Positions 45,111-53,808 of a stretch of DNA of 64,000 nucleotides are shown here, in pieces (positions within the stretch are counted from its first letter, which is position 1; every line of letters begins with the position of its first letter). Made by a program: the position numbers and the translations under genes. This stretch comes from Pantoea eucalypti (GTDB lineage Bacteria; Pseudomonadota; Gammaproteobacteria; Enterobacterales; Enterobacteriaceae), in contig NZ_CP045720.1 in NCBI RefSeq assembly GCF_009646115.1, positions 3,968,001 through 4,032,000 on the forward strand. The letters run 5' to 3'. The notes under the pieces were generated by a model. That model ran no database searches. It was not told the DNA's origin and saw only the letters and a list, made by a program, of their open reading frames with translations.

Positions 45111-46451
45111 TTACTGACCCAGCTCGCGCAGGGCGCTGTCGAGTGCGCCAACCAGCCAGTCGATATCGCTCTCCTGGAAAGCCAGTGGTGGACGCAGTTT
45201 CAGCACATTCCCATACGGACCGGCGACCGAGGTGAGCACACGATGTTCACGAAGCTTCTCAATCAAATCCAGCGCCAGCGTTTTGTCCGGCGTTTTGCTG
45301 TGACGATCGGTGACCAGTTCAAAGCCGATAAACAGTCCGGCACCGCGCACATCCCCCACACACTCATAGCGATCCATCAGGGTTCGCAGCTCAGCCAGAA
45401 GCTTCGCGCCGACCACGCGGCTGTGTTCCTGTAATCCCTCTTCGGTAATCACGTTCAGCACCGCCTGCGCCGCCGCCATCGCGACCGGATTCCCCCCAAA
45501 GGTATTGAAGTAGGGAATCGAATCGCTGAAGGCTGCCAGCACATCACTTTTTGCCAGCAGTCCGGAAACCGGAATGCCATTGCCCATCGGCTTGCCAGTG
45601 GTAATCACATCAGGCACCACATCGTGGCGACCAAAGCCCCAGAACGCGTCGCCAGTTCGGCCAAAGCCAGGCTGAACTTCGTCGGCAATAAAAATGCCGC
45701 CGTTGGCATGCACCACCTCAATCGCTTTTTTCAGGAAGCCGCGTGGATTGGGCAGAACGCCGTCCGAGGAGAAAATCGAGTCCGCCAGGAAACCGGCAAA
45801 TTTAATGCCGTGCGCCGCCATGTCATCAATCTGCTGCTGAATCTGGTCTGCGAACCAGTCACCCAGGTCGGGCGCATCCACACGGTAGGCATCTGGCGGC
45901 ATCACCAGCCGCGTGGTCGGTGCCAGTGGCTGTCCACTGCCCAGTGCCGGAGACGCGCCGGAGGTCAGCTCACTGGTGCCGTGATAGGCCTCTTTACTGA
46001 CGATAATACCGGTACCGCCGCTGAACGCGCGCGCCACGCGAATCGCCAGATCGTTGGCTTCCGATCCGGTGCACATGTACATCGCGCGATCGATCGCCGC
46101 AGGTGTCGTTGCCAGCAGCGCTTCACTGTAATCCAGAATCTTTTCATGCAGGTAACGCGTGTGGGTGTTCAGCATTTTCATCTGCTGCGTCACCGCCTCA
46201 ATCACGGCCGGATGGCAATGACCAATGCTCGCCACGTTGTTGTAAACGTCGAGATATTTATCGCCCGCTGCGTCCCACAGATATTGCCCTTCACCCCGCA
46301 CCAGATGAACCGGTTTGCGATAGAACAGCCGATAGGATTCGCCAAGCACTTTGCTGCGTTTATCGGTCAGTTTGCGTGTGTCACTGTCGAGCGCATCGGC
46401 ATGTTCAGCACGAAAACTGTTGGTATCCATAATGGTGGAACGCGTGGCCAT
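45111..46451 (-). CDS. Class III PLP-dependent aminotransferase
   Basis: The 446-residue fold-type I enzyme has GSEANDLAIRVAR (cofactor phosphate), ADEVQPGFGRTGDAFWGF (the Asp of DEVQ contacts PLP) and the Schiff-base Lys in ITTGKPMGNGIPVSGL. It resembles the AGXT2/ethanolamine-phosphate lyase/omega-aminotransferase branch; amino donor cannot be predicted. I chose the ATG at 46449-46451, which has GGGAG 6 bases upstream; an in-frame reading continues to 46565 but encodes a Cys-rich stretch in the intergenic region. It is divergent from the DeoR-type gene, which may regulate it. Confidence 0.88.
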   Translation of the reverse strand: MATRSTIMDTNSFRAEHADALDSDTRKLTDKRSKVLGESYRLFYRKPVHLVRGEGQYLWDAAGDKYLDVYNNVASIGHCHPAVIEAVTQQMKMLNTHTRYLHEKILDYSEALLATTPAAIDRAMYMCTGSEANDLAIRVARAFSGGTGIIVSKEAYHGTSELTSGASPALGSGQPLAPTTRLVMPPDAYRVDAPDLGDWFADQIQQQIDDMAAHGIKFAGFLADSIFSSDGVLPNPRGFLKKAIEVVHANGGIFIADEVQPGFGRTGDAFWGFGRHDVVPDVITTGKPMGNGIPVSGLLAKSDVLAAFSDSIPYFNTFGGNPVAMAAAQAVLNVITEEGLQEHSRVVGAKLLAELRTLMDRYECVGDVRGAGLFIGFELVTDRHSKTPDKTLALDLIEKLREHRVLTSVAGPYGNVLKLRPPLAFQESDIDWLVGALDSALRELGQ

Positions 46452-46658
46452 ATTGACTCCCGTTACAAGGATGAAGGAAGAAGAGCGGACTCCTGTATCA
46501 TGCCTGCCTGAATCTAAAATGCAACAAAATACACAAAAGCAATAAAATACACATGACGCCGTCAAGCCGCCGCGCTAAGCTTGCTCTCTGATCCAGACAG
46601 AATCTTTCGCGTCACTGGCGTATCATCCATGCTCTTCGCGCTTTATAAGGATTTCTCT

Positions 46659-47435
46659 ATGCTGCAGGAAACGCGCCTTCATCGCATCCGTGCCTTACTG
46701 ACCCGGCTAAACCAGGTCAGTACCGAGCGCATTATCAGGGAGCTGGGGGTGTCACGCGAAACCGCGCGCCGCGACATCATTGAGATGGAAGCGCTGGGTC
46801 TGGCACGCCGCGTCCACGGTGGCCTGGTGGCCATTGAAACCCAGGCTGAACCGCCGCTCACGGAACGTCGCAGCACCCAGACCCGGGAGAAACGCGCAAT
46901 CGCCCGCGCCGCTGCGCAATTGCTGCAGCCCGGACAGACGCTGTTTCTTGATGCGGGCAGCACCACCACGCTGCTGGCAGAGGAGTTACACGCCCTTTCC
47001 GGCCTGACGATAGTGACCAACAGCCTGCAGGCCGCGCTGGCACTGAGCGCTGGAGAAGAAAACCAGCCGTTGAATAATCAGATTATTTTGCTGGGTGGGA
47101 CGATGTCGGCGGGTGCGCAACAGACGCGCGGCGAAATCACCGTTGGCGAGATTATCCGCTACCGAGCCGATGTCGCGCTGCTGTCGCCAGTGGGGATTGA
47201 CGCAGAGTGCGGTGGCAGCAGTTTTCACCCGCACGAAGCGGCTATCGCCAGAGCAATGGTGCAGCAATCCGCTGCCTGCTATCTGCTGGCCGATCACACC
47301 AAACTCGGCGTGGTCAGCCGCACGGTTTACGCGCCGCCGCAGGCGATCTCCCTGCTGATTACTGACAGTGGCGGCGACAACGGTGCCGCACTTGAGGCGT
47401 TGCAGCAGACATTGCCAGCGGTAATGGTGGTTTAA
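46659..47435 (+). CDS. DeoR-family transcriptional regulator
   Basis: The 258-residue protein has an N-terminal DeoR winged helix ([43 protein letters not shown]) and a C-terminal sugar-phosphate-sensor domain with [13 protein letters not shown] and LLADHTKLG. The start is the ATG at 46659, preceded by AAGGAT; upstream in-frame ATGs (46581, 46629) precede the domain and lack support. It is divergent from the class III aminotransferase at 45111-46451, with which it probably forms a regulator-target pair. Its 3' end overlaps fdhD by 4 bases, convergently. Confidence 0.9.
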   Translation: MLQETRLHRIRALLTRLNQVSTERIIRELGVSRETARRDIIEMEALGLARRVHGGLVAIETQAEPPLTERRSTQTREKRAIARAAAQLLQPGQTLFLDAGSTTTLLAEELHALSGLTIVTNSLQAALALSAGEENQPLNNQIILLGGTMSAGAQQTRGEITVGEIIRYRADVALLSPVGIDAECGGSSFHPHEAAIARAMVQQSAACYLLADHTKLGVVSRTVYAPPQAISLLITDSGGDNGAALEALQQTLPAVMVV

Positions 47436-48256
47436 CGCAGACGCTGAGGATGGCTGTAGACTGTGGCGCGGCCAGGTTTACTGAATCCAACCAGCGTCAG
47501 GTTGCAGCGCTCAGCCACCTCAACCGCCAGGCGGGTCGCCGCCGAGACCGCAAACAGGATCTCCACGCCGCACATGGCAGACTTCTGCACCATTTCATAG
47601 CTGGCGCGGCTGGAGACCAGCACCGCGCCCGGTCCCCACGCAGCCTGACTGCGATAACCCAGCAACTTATCCAGTGCCACATGGCGCCCCACATCTTCAC
47701 AGCCACCCGCCAGTTGACCATCAGGCTGGATCCACGCAGCAGCATGGGTGCAGCCCGTTTTCTGTCCGACCGGCTGATAATCTTTCAGCTGGCCCAGCGC
47801 CCGATCCAGGTGGTCCAGCGCGAAGGTCTGGGTAAACGGCAGCGGAGAGAGCGGCTTGCCAATCTGGTCCAGCTGTTCAACACCGCACACGCCGCAGCCG
47901 GTCCGGCCTGCCAGCGCGCGACGCTGTTCTTTCAGCGCCATAAAGCGGCGGCTGGACAGCTCAATCTGCACCTCAATACCGTGACAGCCCGGCACAATAT
48001 CCATGCCGAAAATGTCGCCAGGTGCGTCGATAATGCCCTCTGATAGCGAAAAGCCCAGCGCAAAAGCCTCCAGGTCTTTGGGCGTGGTCATCATCACCAC
48101 GTGTGATATATCGTTATAGACCAGCGCCACCGGAACTTCGTCTGCCAGCCAGTCATCCTGTGCATCGGTCAGACTGGCGCGCTGCCACACCTGCGTCCTG
48201 CTAACGCCGGTTTGAATTGTTAAATCTTCGCCTGAATCAGGCTGGATAGCTTTCAA
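47432..48256 (-). CDS. fdhD: FdhD, sulfurtransferase for formate dehydrogenase
   Basis: The 274-residue protein carries the CGVCG motif (about residues 120-124), whose cysteines carry sulfur from IscS to the molybdenum cofactor of formate dehydrogenases, and the nucleotide-site sequence [14 protein letters not shown]. It is a cytoplasmic maturation factor. In E. coli it is divergent from fdoGHI; here only a fragment of fdoI remains on that side. Confidence 0.95.
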   Translation of the reverse strand: MKAIQPDSGEDLTIQTGVSRTQVWQRASLTDAQDDWLADEVPVALVYNDISHVVMMTTPKDLEAFALGFSLSEGIIDAPGDIFGMDIVPGCHGIEVQIELSSRRFMALKEQRRALAGRTGCGVCGVEQLDQIGKPLSPLPFTQTFALDHLDRALGQLKDYQPVGQKTGCTHAAAWIQPDGQLAGGCEDVGRHVALDKLLGYRSQAAWGPGAVLVSSRASYEMVQKSAMCGVEILFAVSAATRLAVEVAERCNLTLVGFSKPGRATVYSHPQRLR

Positions 48257-48539
48257 AAATATGACCTGTTGTTAAGAGATGATCTCATTCGGTGCCCGGT
48301 AATGCAGAGCATAGACGCGCTCTGATTCTGCCTTTTAGCCCCCGAGAGCGCAAATAAACAGCGAGGCAATTGATGCGGTTTCTTCAGTGAAAATAACTGT
48401 CGCCCTGCCTGCTGGCGGCCCCATGAGAAAAGGTCTTTTTCATGTGTTAACGCCGGGAAAATCTGCAAATCACTGGGGTGTTAATGCGGATGTTTTGGGG
48501 AACCCGAAACACATGCCAATCCGTCGCCTTACCCTTTAA

Positions 48540-48833
48540 CGGGCCAGAGAGATTCATCAGATTACAGTGAATAAAGAGGCAGGAGACACCCGTAAAAAGA
48601 ACTTTGGTCAGAAGAGTCTGTTCTGGACTGCTATCATCAGCTTAGTACTGCCGCCTGCCAGCGGCATTGTGATCCGGGGACCGTACTTTTCAGATGCCTT
48701 TGTCATTCCGCTGAGTCGGCTGGCACTGATTGTGCATTCTGTTTCGGCAGTGACGCTGATCATCGTGATTATGGTGCCCGCTTATGCCGCATTATGGGTC
48801 AGAGGCACACTGGCCGCGAGGGTAGAAAGCTGA
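48540..48833 (+). pseudogene. fdoI: Decayed fragment of fdoI (formate dehydrogenase-O cytochrome b556 subunit)
   Basis: The frame from just after a TAA at 48537-48539 reads RAREIHQITVNKEAGDTR and continues KKNFGQKSLFWTAIISLVL to a TGA after VRGTLAARVES. It parallels E. coli FdoI from about residue 93 to 180 (AKNIRKIVVNEEVGDTG...). The first two membrane helices and the C-terminal tail are missing. The conserved MVHIYAALW is MVPAYAALW here, so a histidine that ligates haem in this family is lost. An open frame starting at GTG 48567 (88 codons) exists but has no functional case. fdoG and fdoH are absent between fdhD and fdhE. Confidence 0.82.
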
Positions 48834-48919
48834 ATATGCTCTTAATGAGCCAGACAGCATTATCCTTGTGGATATCGTGAGCGGCGTAATTCGCCAATAA
48901 AACAGGAAAAACGCCCCTG

Positions 48920-49843
48920 ATGAGTATTCGTATAATCCCGCAGGATCCGCTGGAGAAAGGCGAAAAAACAACGGAGGAGATGATTCCGCCGTTACTTTTT
49001 CCACGGTTGAAAAATTTATACAGCCGTCGTGCCGCGCGACTTCGCGATCTTGCGGCGAAAAATCCACTCGGCGATTATCTGCGCTTTGCGGCGGTGATCG
49101 CTGAAGCGCAGGAAATTGTGCTGTATGACCATCCTCTGCATCTCGATCTGCATGCCCGACTGACGCAGAGCGCCAGCGAGGGCAAGCCACCGCTGAACAT
49201 CCATACTCTGCCGCGCGATCCACACTGGCAACGGCTGCTGCACTCGCTGATTGCTGAGCTGAAGCCGGAGATGAGCGGTCAGGCGCTGGCGGTGCTGGAG
49301 AATCTGGAGAAGGCCTCAGCCACAGAGCTGGAGACACTGGCCGGTGCGCTGTTTACCGGCGAGTATGCACAGGTGAGCAACGATAAAGCGCCCTTTATCT
49401 GGGCAGCACTCTCGCTCTACTGGGCGCAGATGGCAGCCCTGATACCCGGTAAGGCACACGCTGAAATGGGGAATCAGCGTCAGTTCTGTCCGGTCTGCGC
49501 CAGTATGCCGGTCGCCAGCATCGTTCATATGGGCAGTCATGAAAGCGCGCGTTATCTGCACTGCAATCTGTGCGAAAGTGAATGGCATGTCGTGGGCAGC
49601 AAATGTACCCAGTGCGAACAGTCCCGTGACCTGCACTACTGGTCGCTCAGCAGCGAGAAAGCAGCCGTGAAGGCGGAAAGCTGTGGCGACTGCGGCACCT
49701 ATCTGAAGATGCTCTATCAGGAGAACGATCCGGCCATTGAACCGGTGGCCGATGACCTGGCGTCGCTGATACTGGATGCAAAAATGGAGCAGGAAGGCTT
49801 CGCGCGCAGCAGTCTCAATCCTTTTATGTTTCCTGGCGAATAG
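48920..49843 (+). CDS. fdhE: FdhE, formate dehydrogenase accessory protein
   Basis: The 307-residue cytoplasmic rubredoxin-like protein has four CxxC motifs: [30 protein letters not shown] and CGDCGTYLK. It is needed for maturation of respiratory formate dehydrogenases in E. coli. It sits after the fdoI remnant, retaining the E. coli fdhD-fdo-fdhE order with the structural genes lost. It remains intact, so another formate dehydrogenase elsewhere may need it. Confidence 0.95.
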   Translation: MSIRIIPQDPLEKGEKTTEEMIPPLLFPRLKNLYSRRAARLRDLAAKNPLGDYLRFAAVIAEAQEIVLYDHPLHLDLHARLTQSASEGKPPLNIHTLPRDPHWQRLLHSLIAELKPEMSGQALAVLENLEKASATELETLAGALFTGEYAQVSNDKAPFIWAALSLYWAQMAALIPGKAHAEMGNQRQFCPVCASMPVASIVHMGSHESARYLHCNLCESEWHVVGSKCTQCEQSRDLHYWSLSSEKAAVKAESCGDCGTYLKMLYQENDPAIEPVADDLASLILDAKMEQEGFARSSLNPFMFPGE

Positions 49844-49864
49844 TCACTGAATCCGGAGAACCTG

Positions 49865-50476
49865 ATGAAACTGATTGGCAGCTATACCAGCCCGTTTGTG
49901 CGTAAGATTTCGATTATCCTGTTGGAAAAAGGCATCACGTTTGAATTCGTTAATGCATCGCCTTACAGCGATGACAGTCACGTGCCGCACTACAATCCGC
50001 TGGGCAAAGTTCCGGCGCTGGTCGCTGACGATAAGCAAATCTGGTTCGACTCCAGCATCATCGCGGAATTTCTGGAACTGCGCGGTGAGGAGCCGGCCCT
50101 GTTGCCTGCCGATCCGCTTAAGTCGCTCAACATCCGTCAGCTGGAGAAGCTGGCAGATGGCGTCAGCGATGCTGCGCTGGTGATTGTTCGCGAGCAGATG
50201 CGTCCGGGTAATTTGCAGTCCGAAGAGGTCCTGCTGCGTAACCGTGAAAAGATTAAGCGCAGCCTCGACATGCTGGAAGCCGTGGCCGCTGAAGGAAAAT
50301 GGCTGAACAACGGCCAGCTCAGTCTGGCGGATATCGCCACCGGCTGCATGATCGGCTATCTCAATTTCCGCCGCGTGGTGCCAAACTGGTGTGTCGAACG
50401 ACCGGCGCTGGTGAAGCTGGCGGAAACGCTGTTTCAGCGCGAGAGCTTTGCGCGGACAACGCCGCCTGCGGCGTGA
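49865..50476 (+). CDS. yibF: YibF, glutathione S-transferase family protein
   Basis: The 203-residue protein has a thioredoxin-like N-terminal domain ([23 protein letters not shown], with Ser in the SPF active-site position, NPLGKVPAL with the cis-Pro, and [10 protein letters not shown] for glutathione binding) and an all-helical C-terminal domain. It follows E. coli YibF, whose substrate is unknown. CCGGAGAA precedes the ATG; it starts 21 bases after fdhE, so it may be cotranscribed. Confidence 0.92.
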   Translation: MKLIGSYTSPFVRKISIILLEKGITFEFVNASPYSDDSHVPHYNPLGKVPALVADDKQIWFDSSIIAEFLELRGEEPALLPADPLKSLNIRQLEKLADGVSDAALVIVREQMRPGNLQSEEVLLRNREKIKRSLDMLEAVAAEGKWLNNGQLSLADIATGCMIGYLNFRRVVPNWCVERPALVKLAETLFQRESFARTTPPAA

Positions 50477-50612
50477 TGGGTGCTGTAGCTGGCAGGTGGC
50501 TGGATTCAAAGATGCGGTTTTGGGGCTAATTGTCTAATCCAGCTCTGAAGCGCGCCGTTCTTTCTGAGGACGTCCTTATATCTGACTTTCTGAGACACAA
50601 GTAACTGGCTGA

Positions 50613-50912
50613 CTATCTTTGATAGCGGCCTGTTATTTTTTGGGATGTATGCAGTATACGCAGAATACGAACCCCATCTGTTTCAGCCACATAGAGAATG
50701 ATAAAGGGAAAGCGTGGGACTGCCAGCTTACGCTGTTTTTCTGTGCTGACTTTCGTGCCCGCCAGGGGGTTTTCGCTAAGCAGACTGGCCATACGGATAA
50801 ACTTAACGTCTGTTGCACTGGCTACCCGTACGCCAGCCTCACGATACAGATAACGAAATATCGTCTCCCTGTCCGCCTGCGCCTGTTTTTCCCATTGAAC
50901 GGCTGATATCAC
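50613..50912 (-). CDS. RelE/ParE-family type II toxin
   Basis: The 99-residue protein has the RelE/ParE fold pattern: an N-terminal helix pair (AQADRETIFRYLYREAGVRVA), a middle segment (ASLLSENPLAGTKVS) and the C-terminal beta strands FPFIILYVAETDGVRILRILHTSQ. The HTSQ ending resembles ParE more than ribosome-dependent RelE. The target, gyrase or mRNA, cannot be stated. Its start overlaps the antitoxin stop by 4 bases (ATGA). Confidence 0.85.
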   Translation of the reverse strand: MISAVQWEKQAQADRETIFRYLYREAGVRVASATDVKFIRMASLLSENPLAGTKVSTEKQRKLAVPRFPFIILYVAETDGVRILRILHTSQKITGRYQR

Positions 50913-51193
50913 AATGTTCCCCGCGCGGCCTGCGCTTTCAGCTCTTCCATGCGGGCATTCATTTCATCGTTACTGATGAACTCACTTTCACCGGCATCAT
51001 AACGACTGAACGCCGCCGTTATTTGCTCTTCCAGCCATGCATCATGTTTACCCTCCTGATATTGCCGCTCTTCAGCAGCCAGCTCTTCCGCTCGCTGACG
51101 CATAACCTCAGTCAGCGTCTTCTTCTGGCGCTCGGCTGCCCGCATGGCGAGTCGTTTAACGTCGTCATCGATTCTGAAGTGGATAGTGCTCAT
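50909..51193 (-). CDS. Ribbon-helix-helix antitoxin of the RelE/ParE-type module
   Basis: The 94-residue protein has an N-terminal RHH DNA-binding segment (MSTIHFRIDDDVKRLAMRAAERQKKTLTEVMRQR) and a charged C-terminal part for toxin binding (EQITAAFSRYDAGESEFISNDEM). I chose the ATG at 51191-51193, which has GAGAG upstream; an in-frame ATG at 51262 would add a Met/Thr-rich stretch that is really repeated operator-like DNA. It lies directly upstream of the toxin with a 4-base overlap. Confidence 0.85.
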   Translation of the reverse strand: MSTIHFRIDDDVKRLAMRAAERQKKTLTEVMRQRAEELAAEERQYQEGKHDAWLEEQITAAFSRYDAGESEFISNDEMNARMEELKAQAARGTL

Positions 51194-51211
51194 GGCCGGA
51201 CTCTCGTGTGG

Positions 51212-51299
51212 TGTCATTTGTGTTGTCATCATGCCTGTCATCCCTTTCTCTGTCATCCCCATTCCACTCTTATAGTGATGCCGACAATAGTGATGCCGA
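51212..51299 (-). promoter_or_regulatory. Repeat-rich control region of the toxin-antitoxin operon
   Basis: TGTCAT occurs at 51212, 51224, 51236 and 51251 (spacings 12, 12, 15). Further upstream, ATAGTGATGCCGA occurs at 51272-51284 and 51287-51299 (period 15). Regularly spaced short repeats upstream of an RHH antitoxin fit autoregulatory operator sites. Confidence 0.5.
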
Positions 51300-51577
51300 A
51301 AATCACCACGCTATTATGAATAAGCGGCTGATTGCAGTTGCTGAAAAGAATATTGAGAAGAAGATGTAAACGAAATGGCAAAGTGAAAAATAATTCGTTT
51401 GCCAGAGACGCCTCGCAATCTATTACTTAGCGTTCAGCAGACTTACGAAGCAGACGATATATATGTGAACAGAAGAAAACAGTAAAGGAAGAACGTAACG
51501 AGAGACTTTTAGCGCGGACTGAAGGTGGTGGAACACCAACAGCCCGCTGACCACAACTAACTGAATCGGAGTTAATT
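51300..51577. other. Region between TA module and symE, with a hairpin near 51510-51545
   Basis: No gene is visible. A strong imperfect hairpin (GCGGACTGAAGGTGG...CACCAACAGCCCGC) lies about 40 bases upstream of the symE start. In E. coli, symE is repressed by the antisense RNA SymR transcribed from the opposite strand of this area; a comparable RNA here is possible but not shown. Confidence 0.35.
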
Positions 51578-51807
51578 ATGGCTGGAAGAGATTCTACGTC
51601 AGAACCCGCTGTACCCCAAGCACGTAAAAGCGTCGTCGGTTACCGCCCCAACGGCGGCAGACCGAATCCATTACCTCAACTGACCATCAAAGGACGATGG
51701 CTGGAGCAGTGGGGATTCGTCAAAGGCCAGCCAGCCAGTCAGCCAGTCAGCCAGTCAGCATTATCGCCGAACAGGGCCAACTGATTATCCGGCTGGCTAA
51801 GGAGTGA
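51578..51807 (+). pseudogene. symE: SymE-like toxin gene, frameshifted by an 8-bp tandem repeat
   Basis: The 68-codon frame (51578-51784) contains the SymE signature LTIKGRWLEQWGFVKGQP, then runs into a tandem CAGCCAGT repeat and stops. The expected SymE C-terminus, IIAEQGQLIIRLAKE and TGA at 51805-51807, follows in another frame. Removal of one 8-base unit would join the two as KGQPASQPVSIIAEQGQLI. SymE is a type I toxin of the AbrB-like fold or a nucleoid-condensing protein in E. coli. GGAG lies 8 bases before the ATG. It may be inactive, or switched by repeat number. Confidence 0.8.
51732..51759 (+). repeat. CAGCCAGT microsatellite inside symE
   Basis: Three full units (51732-51739, 51740-51747, 51748-51755) and a partial CAGC (51756-51759), preceded by another CAGC. 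Eight is not a multiple of three, so each unit gained or lost changes the reading frame. Confidence 0.92.
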
Positions 51808-51814
51808 TCGGCAG

Positions 51815-51848
51815 GTAAAAAAATCCCGGCATTTAAAGGCCGGGATTG
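51815..51848 (-). terminator. Terminator facing the CdiA-type remnants
   Basis: On the minus strand AATCCCGGC, CTTTAAAT-type loop, GCCGGGATT is followed by a T-run. It would end transcription from the minus-strand toxin/immunity region, and could also act for symE on the plus strand. Confidence 0.8.
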
Positions 51849-51978
51849 AGTGTTTATTCAGGTGGGAATTTCTGCTTTTTTCTTTTCTTTAACCACATTT
51901 TTATACAGATTCTGATACCCAGGATAAGGCCACCGACCTATCCAGATTTAAAGAAAGATGCAAAAAAATCATTCCAAC

Positions 51979-52386
51979 TTAACGCTGCTCACCTAATTGA
52001 ATTGATTTATTAAAGAAATATTGAGCTTTAGAATCACTTAAATCCATTGGTGTTCTCAAGCCGCCTATAGCATCTTTAGGGCCAGGAACATATTTACTGT
52101 CTTCAAATAAATAAGCCAGATCAGCCGTATTCTGCTCCGCAATCGGTGTTTCCGTAATACTTCCATCCGTATTCAGCGCGCCTTCAATATTCTCCGTATG
52201 GCTTGCTACTTGCTCACCAGATCTAGCTGGCGTAACTAACGACGTCCCTTTATTTTCATCCTGAACTGGATTTACCAGTTTGCCAATGTTTTCTGTGCCT
52301 GCAAGTTGAGCACCACCAGTATTTAAATGGGCATACTAATCCTGCAACGAACTCAGATACTTCCCAATAATCTCATCGTTATCCAT
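51979..52386 (-). pseudogene. C-terminal remnant of a CdiA/hemagglutinin-type exoprotein, interrupted by a stop
   Basis: Read on the minus strand, the frame from ATG 52384-52386 gives MDNDEIIGKYLSSLQD, a TAG at 52336-52338, then YAHLNTGGAQLAGTENIGK and about 100 more codons ending KAQYFFNKSIQLGEQR and TAA. Upstream, in a different frame (about 52386-52520), is CRKKVAEQLLEIGVKAGPAG. These pieces look like one polymorphic-toxin C-terminal region broken by a frameshift and a nonsense codon, a displaced cassette downstream of the active-looking one. The family assignment rests on context and the adjacent CdiA-like sequence. Confidence 0.55.
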
Positions 52387-52551
52387 TATCTACAGGGTGA
52401 CAAGACGCTCCAGTCATTGGAGGGCATTTTATCAGCTACATCTTTAATGGCCAGTCCGGCAGGCCCTGCTTTTACCCCGATTTCCAGCAACTGCTCTGCG
52501 ACCTTTTTCCGGCAGGAATATAGTGTAGTGCAACTAATGCAAGATTACTTT

Positions 52552-53013
52552 TTAATTGCAAAGAACTACAATTAACCATGCTGTATAAGCCAGTCTTGAT
52601 AGCCAGAGAAAAATCGAGCCAAAGGATAGATCTGTTTTTGTCAAAAAAACCTTTATGAAATAAAAGGGGCTTTTATCATCAGTAAATCCTTGGTGGAAAT
52701 ACTTCCCGTACAATGCAAAAAGAAAAAATGCAAGTCCTCCGGAAAAATTAGACATTAACAATAATTCATCCGCCCCCCTTCGATACTCCGCTATCGCTGC
52801 AGACATATATCCAAGAACAAGAAAAACCAATGCACAGTTTGATAAAGCATCCCGTTTAAAAAACATATAATTGAAATAAAGCATGGAGTCCTTACCTACC
52901 TTAGCGCCACCAAGATTTTTATAAACAAAAATAAAAAAACAACCACCCCATAACAATAAAAAACATAACAACATAAAGGATGAAACATTGAAAATAATAT
53001 CATTCGAAATCAT
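52552..53013 (-). CDS. Small membrane protein, likely immunity protein of the orphan CdiA-CT
   Basis: The 153-residue protein has about four hydrophobic segments (FMLLCFLLLWGGCFFIFVY; ALVFLVLGYMSAAIA; GGLAFFLFALYG; LWLSRLAYTAWLIVVL). No family was recognised. Its ATG (53011-53013) overlaps the end of the CdiA-like toxin frame (TGA at 53000-53002) by 14 bases, the organisation expected of a cdiI immunity gene coupled to its toxin; AAGGA lies upstream. A membrane immunity protein suggests a toxin acting on the inner membrane, which is inference. The region is strongly AT-rich compared with flanking core genes. Confidence 0.6.
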   Translation of the reverse strand: MISNDIIFNVSSFMLLCFLLLWGGCFFIFVYKNLGGAKVGKDSMLYFNYMFFKRDALSNCALVFLVLGYMSAAIAEYRRGADELLLMSNFSGGLAFFLFALYGKYFHQGFTDDKSPFYFIKVFLTKTDLSFGSIFLWLSRLAYTAWLIVVLCN

Positions 53014-53711
53014 AGCGGTATATTTCCTTAGTGGAGTCACCGTTCATATCTATTTTTTTATCATAGGAATCAATAGCAGAACCTGTAAAACCAATTCCCA
53101 GTCCAGTAGAAAACGAAATACCAATGCCATCTTTCCCGCCAGACATTTCCTACAGAACCGGGACCAAAACCGACGCTAGTTGAATAATCACGATTTAAGT
53201 CTCCAAACAATCCCGGGAAATATGGACCAAAGTCAATACCGATTGAAGCTCCAGCCTTAATACCAAATTCTTTAGTGTATCCTGTAGAAATAGAGAAGTA
53301 ATCATTATTAATCTCATATCCTCTTTTCAAAGCAAGTCCCACGCCACCTGAAACTTCAACTTTTCCATTAGGTTTAACCTTATATTCAGTCCCCCAGGAA
53401 GGCCCTTCACCAATAGCAACATGATTCATCCCTTCCTGAATTTTTTCTGGTGTCAGATTATTGTCCTTGCCATACTGATTCCACGAGCCTACGGTCAGTC
53501 CGTAATCATTTGTTCCTGATGACAACATGCTGTTCCAGCCATCATTGAGCGAGTTATTCTCAATCGCATTTTCCCCCGCCTGAGCACCCGCCACAACATC
53601 CGCCGTACTGTCACCCACGACTCCACCCGCAAGTCTCGCCGCCAGCGTCCCCAGAGCGCTGATCGTCTGCCGCTGCTCTTCGCTCAGGTCGTCACGCTTA
53701 ACCCCCGGATT
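53000..53711 (-). pseudogene. Orphan CdiA C-terminal region (toxin module), truncated and frameshifted
   Basis: From 53711 downward the frame reads [20 protein letters not shown], then [35 protein letters not shown]. This is the conserved pre-toxin segment ending in a VENN-like motif (here IENN) of CdiA/FhaB-type proteins. The variable toxin part follows (for example [19 protein letters not shown] and [19 protein letters not shown]). Near 53140-53150 the reading shifts: the original frame ends [13 protein letters not shown], but another frame continues [19 protein letters not shown] to YRYDFE and TGA at 53000-53002. The rest of cdiA is missing upstream, where glyS begins. It may be an exchange donor or an inactive relic. 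Confidence 0.72.
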
Positions 53712-53760
53712 TACGAAAAAGCATACGTATACTCAGGCTATCCCGGCCCAAAAAATTCCA

Positions 53761-53790
53761 TAAAAAAAAGGGACGATTGCTCGTCCCTTT
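53761..53790 (-). terminator. Rho-independent terminator of glyQS
   Basis: On the minus strand AAAAGGGACGA, GCAA, TCGTCCCTTTT is followed by a T-run, 19 bases beyond the glyS stop. Confidence 0.93.
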
Positions 53791-53808
53791 TCCGCACCGC
53801 TAATCACA

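Noticed and set aside
45624..46511. 295-codon plus-strand frame opposite the class III aminotransferase
   Set aside because: It is antisense to a gene with clear PLP-enzyme motifs; length is explained by GC-rich codon structure.
52327..52575. 82-codon plus-strand frame near the CdiA-type debris
   Set aside because: It overlaps minus-strand exoprotein fragments with coherent sequence and has no recognisable family.
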